Shown here piece after piece: positions 1-8,397 of a stretch of 64,000 nucleotides of DNA (positions within the stretch are counted from its first letter, which is position 1; every line of letters starts with the position of its first letter). This DNA comes from Yoonia sediminilitoris (GTDB lineage Bacteria > Pseudomonadota > Alphaproteobacteria > Rhodobacterales > Rhodobacteraceae). The position numbers and the translations under genes are program-made. Under the pieces are notes generated by a model that saw only the letters and a program-made list of their open reading frames with translations, was not told the origin of the DNA and searched no databases. Where the stretch lies: the NCBI RefSeq assembly GCF_003058085.1, contig NZ_QBUD01000002.1, positions 558,001 to 622,000 on the forward strand, in the 5' to 3' direction.

Positions 1-156
1 CAGGAATGTCGTCTTGCCACAGCCGGAAGGGCCGATAAAGCTGACGAAGTCACCCTTGTTGACGTCAAGATTTACATCCTTGAGCGCATGGACAGGCCCA
101 TCGTTGGTCTGAAACGTCAGGTTCAGGCCGGTCGCACGTATCGTCGGTTGCGCCAT
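1..156 (-). CDS. ABC transporter ATP-binding protein, N-terminal part (cut by window edge)
   Basis: Only the first 52 codons lie in the window. They start at an ATG at 156 and run off the left edge in frame. The translation has a typical ABC-ATPase opening strand followed by a Walker A motif (GPSGCGKTT) near residues 43-51, so this is the cytoplasmic ATPase of an importer of the nitrate/taurine/pyrimidine-precursor type (SsuB/TauB-like by appearance). It follows hydA on the same strand after a gap of about 50 bases, so it is probably cotranscribed with the pyrimidine genes and may import pyrimidines or related N-heterocycles. The substrate is inferred from context only. Confidence 0.85.
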   Translation of the reverse strand, partial: MAQPTIRATGLNLTFQTNDGPVHALKDVNLDVNKGDFVSFIGPSGCGKTTFL

Positions 157-205
157 CAAATTTCTGTCTCCGTGGCGTGCGGCGTCCTGCACCTCTTCTT
201 CACGA

Positions 206-1660
206 TCAAACACCGGTTGCCGGAATCCCTGTACGTTCAACGGGCCGTGGGGCAGTCAGTTCTTTCCATGATGAAAGTGCTTTGTTTGTCGCCCCGTTGC
301 CTGCGCGCTTCACGAACTCACCGTGGCCTTCCTGTGTGCGCATTTCACCGTCATGCACCGCCACATGGCCACGGGTCAGGGTAAAGCGCGGCAGGCCTTT
401 GACCGTTTGCCCCTCGAACACGTTGTAGTCGATGGCAGACTGTTGCGCGCTGGCCTGAATGGTTTTTTCTTTTTCCGGGTCCCAGACCACCAGATCAGCA
501 TCGGCACCGACCAGAACAGCGCCCTTGCGGGGATAGCAGTTGAGGATTTTCGCAATGTTCGTCGATGTCACCGCCACAAATTCGTTTGGGGTCAGGCGGC
601 CCGTGGCGACACCGTGAGTCCACAGCATCGGCATCCGGTCCTCCAATCCACCAGTGCCATTGGGGATTTTCGTGAAATCACCCACGCCGTAACGCTTTTG
701 TTCGGTGGTAAAGGCACAGTGATCCGTCGCCACGACAGACAGCGACCCGGCTTGCAAGCCCGCCCACAGGCTATCCTGATGTTGCTTGTTGCGGAACGGG
801 GGTGACATGACACGGCGGGCGGCATGATCCCAATCCTTGTTGAAATACTCGGACTCGTCGAGCGTCAGATGCTGGATCAGCGGCTCACCCCAGACCCGCT
901 TGCCTTGCTGGCGGGCGCGGCGGATCGCTTCATGACTTTCTTCGCAGGATGTATGCACCACATAAAGCGGCACACCGGCCATGTCGGCGATCATGATCGC
1001 ACGGTTTGTGGCCTCGCCTTCGACTTGTGCGGGGCGGGAGTAGGCGTGCGCCTCTGGCCCGGTATTGCCAGCGGCAAGAAGTTTGGCCGACAGTTCCGCC
1101 ACGACGTCGCCGTTTTCGGCGTGGACAAGTGCGATGCCGCCCAATTCGCCCAAACGGCTGAAGGATGCGTACATCTCGTCATCATTTACCATCAGCGCAC
1201 CCTTGTAGGCCATGAAGTGCTTGAAAGTGTTGATGCCATGGTCGTTGATCACGGTCGGCATCTCGTCAAACACCTTTTCGCCCCACCATGTAACGGCCAT
1301 GTGGTAGGAATAATCGCAACTGGCGAGGGTGGATTTATTGTGCCACGTTTTCATCGCATCAACGAGGCCCTGCCCCTGTCCGGGCAGGACGAAATCGACG
1401 ACCATCGTAGTGCCACCTGACAGGGCCGCCCGCGTACCGCTTTCGAAATTGTCGGTCGAGTAGGTGCCCATGAAGGGCATTTCCAAATGCGTATGCGGAT
1501 CAATCCCCCCAGGCATGACATAGCAGCCGGTTGCATCCAGCTGCTCATCACCCTGCAAATCCGGCCCGATCTCGATGATCTTGCCGCCGTCAATCAGCAC
1601 ATCCGCCTTATAGGTCAGATCATGGGTGATGATCGTGCCGTTCTTGATGACCTTTGTCAT
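206..1660 (-). CDS. hydA: Dihydropyrimidinase (hydantoinase)
   Basis: A 484-residue cytoplasmic amidohydrolase that opens dihydrouracil or dihydrothymine to the N-carbamoyl beta-amino acid, step 2 of reductive pyrimidine degradation. Visible motifs are the metal-binding HTH in [10 protein letters not shown], the lysine in FKHFMAYKG that would be carboxylated, and further ligand segments ([18 protein letters not shown]). Length is normal for the family. The frame is open further upstream, but the ATG at 1660 is preceded by AAAAGGAGA and gives the usual start [10 protein letters not shown], so it is chosen. It lies downstream of the N-carbamoyl amidase gene; a 77-base gap holding a repeat element separates them. 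Confidence 0.95.
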   Translation of the reverse strand: MTKVIKNGTIITHDLTYKADVLIDGGKIIEIGPDLQGDEQLDATGCYVMPGGIDPHTHLEMPFMGTYSTDNFESGTRAALSGGTTMVVDFVLPGQGQGLVDAMKTWHNKSTLASCDYSYHMAVTWWGEKVFDEMPTVINDHGINTFKHFMAYKGALMVNDDEMYASFSRLGELGGIALVHAENGDVVAELSAKLLAAGNTGPEAHAYSRPAQVEGEATNRAIMIADMAGVPLYVVHTSCEESHEAIRRARQQGKRVWGEPLIQHLTLDESEYFNKDWDHAARRVMSPPFRNKQHQDSLWAGLQAGSLSVVATDHCAFTTEQKRYGVGDFTKIPNGTGGLEDRMPMLWTHGVATGRLTPNEFVAVTSTNIAKILNCYPRKGAVLVGADADLVVWDPEKEKTIQASAQQSAIDYNVFEGQTVKGLPRFTLTRGHVAVHDGEMRTQEGHGEFVKRAGNGATNKALSSWKELTAPRPVERTGIPATGV

Positions 1661-1681
1661 GGAAGTCTCCTTTTCGTGGCC

Positions 1682-1739
1682 CTTCTTATGGCCAAAAATA
1701 TCCCGGGGGAGGCCCGAATGGGCCGGGGGCAGCGCCCCT
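1682..1739. repeat. REP-like intergenic repeat, copy 1
   Basis: A 22-base block (1682-1703) is identical to 6779-6800. It contains TTATGGCCAAAAATATCC and is followed by a G/C-rich segment with short hairpins (GGCCCGAATGGGCC and GGGGGCAGCGCCCC). It fills the gap between the carbamoyl amidase stop and the hydA ribosome-binding site. From memory, similar GGCCAAAAATATCCCGGGGG elements are common between genes in Rhodobacterales. It may act as an RNA-stabilising or partial terminating hairpin inside the operon. Confidence 0.7.
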
Positions 1740-2988
1740 AGTTTACAACCTCGGCCGTCTCGATCACCGCATGCATCAGCACATCCGTGCCCGCGGCAGC
1801 CCATTGCGGCGAAATCTCTTCCGCCTCATTGTGGCTCAATCCGTCGACACAAGGGCACATGACCATGGCAGTAGGATAGAGGTCATTGATCCAGCAGGCA
1901 TCATGGCCCGCACCGGACACGATATCCATGTGCGCGTAGCCTAACCGTTCGGCGGCGTCGCGCACGGCCTTGACGCAGCCCTCGTCAAAGGCGGGCGGGT
2001 CGAACTGGCCTACGATTTCGGCCTCGAACGTGACGCCTATATCTTCACACAGTTGCGGTGCGCGCGCCATGAGTTCGGTAACCATGCCGTTCAGCTTGTC
2101 CAGCAGGTGTGTGCGCATATCGATCGTAAATACAACCTTGCCGGGGATGATGTTGCGGCTGTTGGGATAGACGTCAATGTGGCCGATTGCGCCGACAGCA
2201 TTGGGCTGGTTCTTCATCGCGATTTCGTGCACCAGTTCGGTGACCAGTGCCAGCCCGCGACCTGCGTTCTTGCGCATTTGCATCGGGGTTGATCCTGTGT
2301 GGCTTTCCTTGCCTGTGACCGTACATTCGATCCAGCGCAGGCCCTGCCCATGTGTTACAACGCCGATATCCTTGCCTTCGGCTTCCAGGATCGGGCCCTG
2401 TTCGATATGCAGTTCAAAGAACGCGTGCATCTTGCGGTCGCCGACTTTTTCCGTGCCTTTCCAGCCGATACGCTCCAATTCATCGCCAAAGCGCTTGCCG
2501 TCGGCATCAACCCTGTCATTGGCCCATTCCAGCGTGTGCTTGCCTGCAAATACGCCCGAGGCGAGCATCGCAGGCGCATAGCGCGTACCCTCTTCATTGG
2601 TCCAGTTGGTCACCACAATCGGGTGCTTTGTCTTGATATCCAGATCGTTGAGTGTACGCAGAATTTCGAGGCCGCCCAGTACGCCCAGCACCCCGTCATA
2701 TTTGCCACCTGTCGGCTGCGTATCAAGGTGCGAGCCGACATAGACGGGCAGCGCGTCAGGGTCGGTGCCTTCGCGCCGGGCGAACATATTGCCAATTTCG
2801 TCCACGCCCATGGTGCAACCTGCCGCCTCGCACCATTTCTGAAACAAGTGGCGGCCTTCACTGTCTGCGTCCGTTAGGGTCTGGCGGTTATTGCCACCCG
2901 CGACACCGGGGCCGATCTTGGCCATCTCCATCAGGCTGTCCCATAGCCGTTCGCTGTTAATCCGTAGATTTTCTCCGATCGCGACCAT
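1738..2988 (-). CDS. Zn-dependent N-carbamoyl amidohydrolase (beta-ureidopropionase / hydantoinase-carbamoylase family)
   Basis: A 416-residue M20-family-like amidohydrolase. It would hydrolyse N-carbamoyl-beta-alanine to beta-alanine, CO2 and ammonia, step 3 of reductive pyrimidine degradation. Metal-binding segments are visible: GSHLDTQPTGGKYDGVLG (His and Asp), NEEGTRYAPAM (Glu pair) and ELHIEQGPILE (His, Glu). Length fits the bacterial HyuC/AmaB/PydC type. The ATG at 2988 has AAGGAGAA upstream. It is the first gene of the minus-strand set amidase-hydA-ABC ATPase, and a RutR-type operator lies 31 bases before the start. The product of MmsA-type and transaminase steps would be needed downstream; mmsA is nearby. 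Confidence 0.93.
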   Translation of the reverse strand: MVAIGENLRINSERLWDSLMEMAKIGPGVAGGNNRQTLTDADSEGRHLFQKWCEAAGCTMGVDEIGNMFARREGTDPDALPVYVGSHLDTQPTGGKYDGVLGVLGGLEILRTLNDLDIKTKHPIVVTNWTNEEGTRYAPAMLASGVFAGKHTLEWANDRVDADGKRFGDELERIGWKGTEKVGDRKMHAFFELHIEQGPILEAEGKDIGVVTHGQGLRWIECTVTGKESHTGSTPMQMRKNAGRGLALVTELVHEIAMKNQPNAVGAIGHIDVYPNSRNIIPGKVVFTIDMRTHLLDKLNGMVTELMARAPQLCEDIGVTFEAEIVGQFDPPAFDEGCVKAVRDAAERLGYAHMDIVSGAGHDACWINDLYPTAMVMCPCVDGLSHNEAEEISPQWAAAGTDVLMHAVIETAEVVN

Positions 2989-3019
2989 GAGACGGTTCTC
3001 CTTATGTACCGGTTTATAT

Positions 3020-3035
3020 TTGACCAGTTGGTCAA
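3020..3035. promoter_or_regulatory. RutR-type operator between the pyrimidine genes and rutR
   Basis: The 16-base perfect dyad TTGACCA-GT-TGGTCAA matches the RutR consensus as I know it from E. coli (TTGACCA-N2-TGGTCAA). It lies 31 bases upstream of the carbamoyl amidase ATG and 122 bases upstream of the rutR ATG, so one site can control both directions. RutR is released from DNA by uracil or thymine, so these genes would be induced by pyrimidines. Confidence 0.9.
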
Positions 3036-3157
3036 AGTGAGGCTAGCAGAGGTCGGAGGTGTGTCAAGGATTTTGCGGGCACCCGTGGCCTATTGCATTG
3101 ACATTTGCCTCATTTTTGGGCGTGACATCTGCCAAGGAATAGGGACCCATAGGCCGT

Positions 3158-3766
3158 ATGAATAAACCGGAAACACGCATCCAGAAAAAGAACCAGTCAG
3201 CGATCCTTGCGGCGGGGCTAAAGGTCTTTTCACAATATGGTTTTCATGGCTCAACTCTTGACAAGATCGCAGACGAGGCGGGGCTGTCAAAGCCGAATAT
3301 GCTTTACTATTTCTCTTCCAAGGATGCGATTTACAAGGCCCTGCTGGCGCGCCTTCTGGAAAGCTGGCTTGAGCCCGTGACACATATCGACCCCGCCGGT
3401 GATCCAGTGGAAGAATTGGTCAATTACGCCAAGCTGAAACTCACGATGAGCCAGCATTACCCCAATGAAAGTCGCCTTTTCGCCAATGAAATCATTCAAG
3501 GCGCGCCGCAGATCGGGGATGTTTTGCGCGGCGAATTGCGCACAGTGATTGACCAGTTGGCCCATGTGATTGACGGCTGGGTTTCTGCGGGCCGGATCCA
3601 GCCGGTTGACCCTTATCATCTGGTGTTCTCAATCTGGTCAATGACCCAACATTACGCTGATTTCGATGTGCAGGTCCGCGCCATTCTGGGCGACCGTGAC
3701 CCGATGGCCGGGGCCGAGATGCATATCGAAAACATGCTGCGCCGGATGCTCACGCCTGAACCATAG
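3158..3766 (+). CDS. rutR: TetR-family regulator RutR, controls pyrimidine degradation
   Basis: A 202-residue TetR-family repressor. The N-terminal helix-turn-helix spans about residues 14-60 (AILAAGLKVFSQYGFHGSTL, then LSKPNMLYYFSSKD). The C-terminal half resembles the RutR/YcdC ligand domain (ESRLFANEIIQGAP, HLVFSIWSMTQHYADF). It is transcribed away from the amidase-hydA genes and converges on preTA, so it sits in the middle of the genes it should regulate. An exact RutR box lies in its own promoter region, consistent with autoregulation. The assignment rests on this combination of protein similarity and operator. Confidence 0.92.
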   Translation: MNKPETRIQKKNQSAILAAGLKVFSQYGFHGSTLDKIADEAGLSKPNMLYYFSSKDAIYKALLARLLESWLEPVTHIDPAGDPVEELVNYAKLKLTMSQHYPNESRLFANEIIQGAPQIGDVLRGELRTVIDQLAHVIDGWVSAGRIQPVDPYHLVFSIWSMTQHYADFDVQVRAILGDRDPMAGAEMHIENMLRRMLTPEP

Positions 3767-4018
3767 GGCCCGCAAAGCGTTATGCGTGCAAAGGAAAGCG
3801 ACACATCAGCGGGCCTGTAACCGCCCGGGTGGTGATATTTGGGTCGGCGCTGACGCGGGTGATTTTTGCAGGCCAGACGGATCAGGCTATCATCCCGCAT
3901 AATTTCAGATCAGGATGATAACGTATGGGTCAACGGCGTAATGGACGCGGTGCGTGATGCACGCACGTCCATTGATGTTGCGAAAAACAGCATCGCAATA
4001 CAGGACGGTTGGGAGCCG

Positions 4019-5323
4019 CTACTCTGCCGCGACTGCGCCGGGATTGTTGGGGTGGGTTGTCCAGTTGGCGTAGTCGGCCTCGACGGTCTTGCCGGTGCGT
4101 GGATCGACCGTGCCCGGTTCCATCGGGACCATGCTGATACACCCTTCGACGGGGCAGACCTCGACACACAGGTTGCAGGCCACGCATTCGGAATCGATCA
4201 CGCTGAACGTCCTGTCGTCCGACATGGCGATAGCTTGATGTGATGTGTCTTCGCAAGCCGCATAGCAGCGCCCGCAACTGATACAGTCGTCTTGGTTAAT
4301 GGATGCTTTGGCCACGTAATTCAGGTTCAGATACTGCCAATCGGTCACATTGGGCACGGCGGCCCCCATAAAGTCCTGAATACTGACGTGGCCCTTTTCG
4401 TCCATCCATTGCGACAGGCCGCTGATCATTTCCTGAACAACCTTGAAGCCATAGGTCATGGCCGCCGTGCAGACCTGCACATTGCCGCAGCCCAGCGTGA
4501 TATATTCGGCCGCGTCGCGCCATGTTGTGACCCCGCCGATGCCGCTGATCGGCAGGCCTTGGGTTTCGGGGTCGCGCGCGATTTCTGACACCATCGACAT
4601 GGCAATCGGTTTGACCGCAGGCCCGCAATAGCCGCCATGTGAACCCTTACCGCCGATGCTGGGCTCGGGTGACATGGTATCGAGGTCAACCGAGACGATC
4701 GAATTGATCGTGTTGATAAGCGAGACCGCATCAGCGCCGCCGCGTTTTGCCGCTGCCGCTGGCTTGCGGATGTCAGTGATATTGGGGGTCAGCTTCACGA
4801 TGACCGGCTTGGAGTAATACTGTTTGCACCAGCGCGTGACCATTTCGATATATTCGGGCACCTGACCAACGGCGGCACCCATCCCACGCTCGGACATGCC
4901 ATGCGGGCAACCAAAGTTCAGCTCGATCCCGTCGGCGCCTGTCGCCTCGACCTTCGGCAGGATGTCCTTCCAAGCCTGTTCTTCGCAAGGCACCATGATC
5001 GACACGATCAGGGCACGATCAGGATAGTCTTTCTTGACGCGGGTAATCTCATCAAGGTTGGTCTGCAGGTCACGATCTGTAATCAGTTCGATGTTGTTGA
5101 GGCCCAGCACGCGCCGGTCGGCCCCGTGGATCACCCCGTAACGGGGGCCATTGACGTTGACCACAGGCGGACCTTCGGATCCCAGCGTTTTCCAGACGAC
5201 GCCGCCCCAGCCTGCTTCGAACGCGCGGCGCACGTTATATTCCTTGTCGGTTGGCGGGGCAGAGGCCAGCCAGAACGGGTTGGGTGAAGTGATGCCAAGA
5301 AAGTTGGTTGTCAGGTCAGCCAT
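4019..5323 (-). CDS. preA: NAD-dependent dihydropyrimidine dehydrogenase, subunit PreA
   Basis: A 434-residue protein. The N-terminal FMN-binding TIM barrel of the dihydroorotate dehydrogenase type (about residues 1-310) includes ELNFGCPHGMSERGMG with the catalytic-loop cysteine. The C-terminal ferredoxin-like domain carries two 4Fe-4S motifs (CISCGRCYAAC and CVACNLCVEVCP). It reduces uracil or thymine to the 5,6-dihydro form, step 1 of the reductive pathway, taking electrons from PreT. It starts 1 base after the preT stop, so the two subunits are translationally linked. The length agrees with PreA. Confidence 0.95.
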   Translation of the reverse strand: MADLTTNFLGITSPNPFWLASAPPTDKEYNVRRAFEAGWGGVVWKTLGSEGPPVVNVNGPRYGVIHGADRRVLGLNNIELITDRDLQTNLDEITRVKKDYPDRALIVSIMVPCEEQAWKDILPKVEATGADGIELNFGCPHGMSERGMGAAVGQVPEYIEMVTRWCKQYYSKPVIVKLTPNITDIRKPAAAAKRGGADAVSLINTINSIVSVDLDTMSPEPSIGGKGSHGGYCGPAVKPIAMSMVSEIARDPETQGLPISGIGGVTTWRDAAEYITLGCGNVQVCTAAMTYGFKVVQEMISGLSQWMDEKGHVSIQDFMGAAVPNVTDWQYLNLNYVAKASINQDDCISCGRCYAACEDTSHQAIAMSDDRTFSVIDSECVACNLCVEVCPVEGCISMVPMEPGTVDPRTGKTVEADYANWTTHPNNPGAVAAE

Positions 5324-5324
5324 A

Positions 5325-6659
5325 TTAAACGCTCCCGTTCAGAGTTGCATGAATATCCATCGCGGCGTCGCGCCCTTCGGCGACCGCCGTCACGGTCAGG
5401 TCATCGCCACCTGCGGCGCAATCACCTCCGGCCCAGACGCCCGCGCGGCTGGTGCGGCCATGTTCATCGACAGCGATCTTGCGGCCCTCCAGCGTCAGCC
5501 CGCCATCGCTTGTCAGGGTCTGGCCGATGGCGCGGAAGACCTGATCAGCCTTCAGCCGGACGGTTTCACCGGTGCCGGACAGTTTGCCGTCGATGGCGCT
5601 GGTATATTCCAGTTCAATCTCGGCCACCGCGCCATTGCCATGGATCGCCTTGGGCTGGACATTGAACAGCAGTTGTACCCCATGCGATGCGGCCAGATCC
5701 TGCTCGTAGCGGCTGGCACTCATCGCGTCGCGGCCTCGGCGGTACGCGATTGTCACCTGTTCGGCGCCCAGCAGTTTGGACTGGACCGCTGCATCAACGG
5801 CCGTCATGCCACCGCCGATCACAACCACGTTGCGGCCGATTGGCAGCATGGTCAGGTCGCTTGCTTGGCGCAATTCTTGAATGAACGACACGGCATCAGT
5901 GACGCCGTCCTTGTCGTTGCCGTCGACGCCCATTGCATTCACGCCACCAAGGCCGACTGCCAGAAAGACGGCCGCAAAACAGCCAACCAGATCATCCATC
6001 TTCAACTGATCGCCCAAGGCCATTCCATTCTTGATCTCGATCCCGCCGATAGAGACAAGCCACTCCACCTCGGCAGCGGCAAAATCGTTGGTCGATTTGT
6101 AAGCGGCGATGCCATACTCATTCAGCCCACCCGGTTTGGGCATGGCATCATAGACAGTCACATCGTTGCCCAACATGGCAAGCCTGTGCGCACATGACAG
6201 GCCCGCAGGGCCCGCACCCACAACGGCGATCTTTTTGCCGGTGCCGGGCGCGCGCTCATAAGGATGAATGCCCTTGGCCATCAATGTATCAGTTGCATAA
6301 CGCTGCAGACGGCCAATTTCGACCGGCTTGCCCTCGGCCATCTCACGCACGCAAGCCTGTTCGCACAGGTCTTCGGTCGGGCAGACACGGGCACACATCC
6401 CGCCAAGGATGTTCTGGTCAAAGATCGTCTTTGCAGCAGCTTCCGGCGTGCCGGTGCTGATCTGGCGAATGAACAACGGAATGTCGATGTCGGTGGGGCA
6501 GGCCGTGATGCAGGGCGCATCGTGACAGAAATAGCAGCGGTCGGCGGCGACGGCGGCTTCATGCGGGGCCAGTGGCGCATGAAGGTCTGCAAAATTCTGG
6601 ACGAGCGCATCGCCGCTCAGGCGGGCTGGCACGACACCGGGTGTATATTGGCTGTTCAT
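5325..6659 (-). CDS. preT: NAD-dependent dihydropyrimidine dehydrogenase, subunit PreT
   Basis: A 444-residue flavoprotein partner of PreA, homologous to the small subunit of glutamate synthase. The N-terminal region has cysteine motifs for iron-sulfur clusters (CYFCHDAPCITACPTD and CARVCPTEDLCEQAC). The FAD-binding GAGPAGLSCAHRLA (about residue 150) is followed by an NAD(P)H-binding segment (VVVIGGGMTAVDAA, about residue 275). It passes electrons from NAD(P)H to PreA. It is the first gene of preT-preA; a degenerate RutR-type site lies 53 bases upstream of the ATG at 6659. Confidence 0.95.
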   Translation of the reverse strand: MNSQYTPGVVPARLSGDALVQNFADLHAPLAPHEAAVAADRCYFCHDAPCITACPTDIDIPLFIRQISTGTPEAAAKTIFDQNILGGMCARVCPTEDLCEQACVREMAEGKPVEIGRLQRYATDTLMAKGIHPYERAPGTGKKIAVVGAGPAGLSCAHRLAMLGNDVTVYDAMPKPGGLNEYGIAAYKSTNDFAAAEVEWLVSIGGIEIKNGMALGDQLKMDDLVGCFAAVFLAVGLGGVNAMGVDGNDKDGVTDAVSFIQELRQASDLTMLPIGRNVVVIGGGMTAVDAAVQSKLLGAEQVTIAYRRGRDAMSASRYEQDLAASHGVQLLFNVQPKAIHGNGAVAEIELEYTSAIDGKLSGTGETVRLKADQVFRAIGQTLTSDGGLTLEGRKIAVDEHGRTSRAGVWAGGDCAAGGDDLTVTAVAEGRDAAMDIHATLNGSV

Positions 6660-6711
6660 GATGGCTCCCGTTGGTTCGTTTGTTGCGAATCATCTTGGCA
6701 CAGATTTTTAT

Positions 6712-6727
6712 TTTATCAAATGGTAAA
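6712..6727. promoter_or_regulatory. Probable degenerate RutR operator upstream of preTA
   Basis: TTTATCA-AA-TGGTAAA keeps 11 of the 14 fixed positions of the RutR box and preserves its partial dyad symmetry and spacing. It lies 53 bases upstream of the preT start, in an A+T-rich stretch suited to a promoter. With the exact box at 3020-3035 this would place both pyrimidine operons under RutR. This is an inference from pattern and position. Confidence 0.6.
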
Positions 6728-6778
6728 AAATGGGCGGTTTATGTACGGGGCATTTGCCGCCTGCGATCAGACCAATGA

Positions 6779-6846
6779 CTTCTTATGGCCAAAAATATCC
6801 TGGGGTCCGGGGGCAAAGCCCCCGGCCGGTCGGTTTGCGTCGCAAG
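6779..6846. repeat. REP-like intergenic repeat, copy 2
   Basis: Bases 6779-6800 repeat exactly the 22-base block of 1682-1703. A G/C hairpin follows (CCGGGGGCAAAGCCCCCGG, 6808-6826). The element lies between the preT promoter and a decayed gene, in a stretch without an intact gene. It belongs to the same repeat family as copy 1. Confidence 0.7.
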
Positions 6847-6867
6847 GCGAAGCAAAAGGTCCCGCCC

Positions 6868-7319
6868 TCAAAGCCTATCACCGCACGACGGTGGGAGAAT
6901 CGTGACAATATGCCCGGTTGAGGATCCGCATCACCTCATTTCAAAATTCAGCGGCTCCGGATGACCGGTAAACTGCGTTACCGTGCCAAGAAGCGAATCC
7001 TAACCTTGCCAATCGTCGCCAGTTGCAAAGCGCAGGTAACAGGTTACGCGGGGCACCAGCACCCTGAGAAACGCCCCGCCATGCACAAATGCCCCAAAAT
7101 GGGCTCTCCGGTTACGCTGTCAATCACGGTCAGATAGTCACTGCCGCCCAACGGTGTCTTGAACTGCAACGGAAAGACGGCAGGCAGCCCGGTACGGTTC
7201 CACATCTACCTTTGCGGCAAGGAGGCATCGTCGGCTCGTGCCATCCGTTGGTCGGTCAGAACCTTAGCCAGTGCAAATACCGCACACAGGCGGAATAATG
7301 TCTCAAGTGGGCCTGTCAT
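6868..7319 (-). pseudogene. Decayed small-protein gene with several stops and at least one frameshift
   Basis: From an ATG at 7319 (preceded by AGGTACAGT) the minus strand reads MTGPLETLFRLCAVFALAKV, a membrane-anchor-like start. An in-frame TAG follows at 7206-7208. The same frame then reads LPAVFPLQFKTPLGGSDYLT and VIDSVTGEPILG. A frame change near 7085-7100 leads to GGAFLRVLVPRVTCYLRFAT and GDDWQG, a TAG at 7000-7002, then DSLLGTVTQFTGHPEPLNFE in frame until a further TGA. I recognise the general look of a small secreted or membrane-anchored protein found in Rhodobacterales (anchor, then repeated beta strands, FxxxTPxGxDYxL and GGxxFxVxVPxGxYxLRFAxGxxW), but cannot name the family. Boundaries are approximate. 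Confidence 0.7.
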
Positions 7320-7382
7320 ACTGTACCTGAGCTATGCGTTGGTTCGATGCCGTTCTTGCGGCGGATCAAAAGCTGCTTCAAC

Positions 7383-7410
7383 CCTACAGCGTTTCGCGAA
7401 ACGCTGTAGG
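7383..7410. repeat. 28-base perfect palindrome
   Basis: Two 14-base arms (CCTACAGCGTTTCG and its exact complement) abut with no spacer. The palindrome lies 11 bases past the stop of the LysR gene on the minus strand. There is no T-run directly after it, so it is not a standard intrinsic terminator. Its core AGCGTTTCG recurs in the hairpin at 36819-36852 and near 41624-41636, which suggests a small repeat family. Confidence 0.75.
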
Positions 7411-7421
7411 CCGCGCAACTG

Positions 7422-8297
7422 TCATGCCGAAAGCGTTGTCTGGACCTCTTTCACTGCCTGCTGCAACAATGGCAGAAACCGTTTCATCCGCCTGAACTGC
7501 ATCTCATCCCTGCGGATGCTTACGTAATATTGACGCGCAATGGCAAAATCGGGGTGTAGGCGGGTCAGCCCGTAGTCATGGCGCAGTGAAAAATCATGAA
7601 GCAGCCCGATCCCTGCGCCTGTTTTCACCCATTCCCACTGCACCACGGCAGAGTTTGAACAAAGCGACGGCTCCCGGTGCCGAAAGGCGGGCGGAATATC
7701 AAGCGCGGGGTCAAGCTGATGCTCGGTTACGAATGATATCAGGGGAATATCAGTCAGCGGCAATCCACCAGCCATGCGCGCGGCCAGATCATGCGATACC
7801 CCGAAATGAAGCTCATAGCAGGATAGTTCCTGACAGTGCAGGGCCTTTGATGACAGCGGTGTCACGGTAATCATCACGTCAACATCGCGCTTGTGGATAT
7901 CAAACCGTTCCGATGCGGTCAGGATATCAATGGCCAGATCCGGATGTGCCTTGGTGATCCGCGCGCAGGCATGGGGTAGCAGAAAGGTGGCACAGCCATC
8001 GGGTGCGCCAATCCGCAGTTTGCCGGTCAATTTGTCCTGCCTGCCAAGAAAATCACCCTCCGCATCGCGCAGGGCCGTTTCAATGCTTTGCGCGTAGACA
8101 AGCAACCGCTGGCCATCATCGGTCAGCGCATAGCCTTTGGGTGATTTGGCAAAAAGTGCAGCACCAAGCTGGTCCTCCAGTCGCTGGATTTTACGTCCGA
8201 TCGTGGCCGGGTCCACCTGCATCGCCCGCGATGCCGCAGTGATGCTGCCGCCGCGGGCGACGGACAGAAAAATCAGCAGATCATCGGCGTTTCGCAT
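7422..8297 (-). CDS. LysR-family transcriptional regulator, divergent from mmsA
   Basis: A 291-residue LysR-type regulator. The N-terminal winged helix-turn-helix (about residues 3-62) includes FLSVARGGSITAASRAMQVD and PATIGRKIQRLEDQLGAALF. The C-terminal half is the inducer-binding domain. It is transcribed divergently from mmsA with 100 bases between the starts, the usual arrangement for a LysR gene that controls its neighbour, so it probably responds to a valine- or inositol-type catabolite or a beta-alanine breakdown product. The effector cannot be read from the sequence. Confidence 0.9.
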   Translation of the reverse strand: MRNADDLLIFLSVARGGSITAASRAMQVDPATIGRKIQRLEDQLGAALFAKSPKGYALTDDGQRLLVYAQSIETALRDAEGDFLGRQDKLTGKLRIGAPDGCATFLLPHACARITKAHPDLAIDILTASERFDIHKRDVDVMITVTPLSSKALHCQELSCYELHFGVSHDLAARMAGGLPLTDIPLISFVTEHQLDPALDIPPAFRHREPSLCSNSAVVQWEWVKTGAGIGLLHDFSLRHDYGLTRLHPDFAIARQYYVSIRRDEMQFRRMKRFLPLLQQAVKEVQTTLSA

Positions 8298-8397
8298 CTA
8301 TACCTGAAAATTTGCAAAGTCGATCAGTGATCTTTCCCGTAGCCGAACTGCGCTTTGAAGTCTAGTAATGCCCGCAACATGAAAAGAGGAGGACGTC

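Noticed and set aside
3943-3970. Hairpin (GGAC...GTGCGT-N5-ACGCAC-GTCC) between convergent rutR and preA, considered as a terminator
   Set aside because: The stem is good but no T-run follows on either strand, so a Rho-independent terminator cannot be claimed.
7335-7355. A GGTTCGATGCC sequence resembling a tRNA T-loop
   Set aside because: No T-stem, anticodon arm or acceptor stem can be drawn around it.
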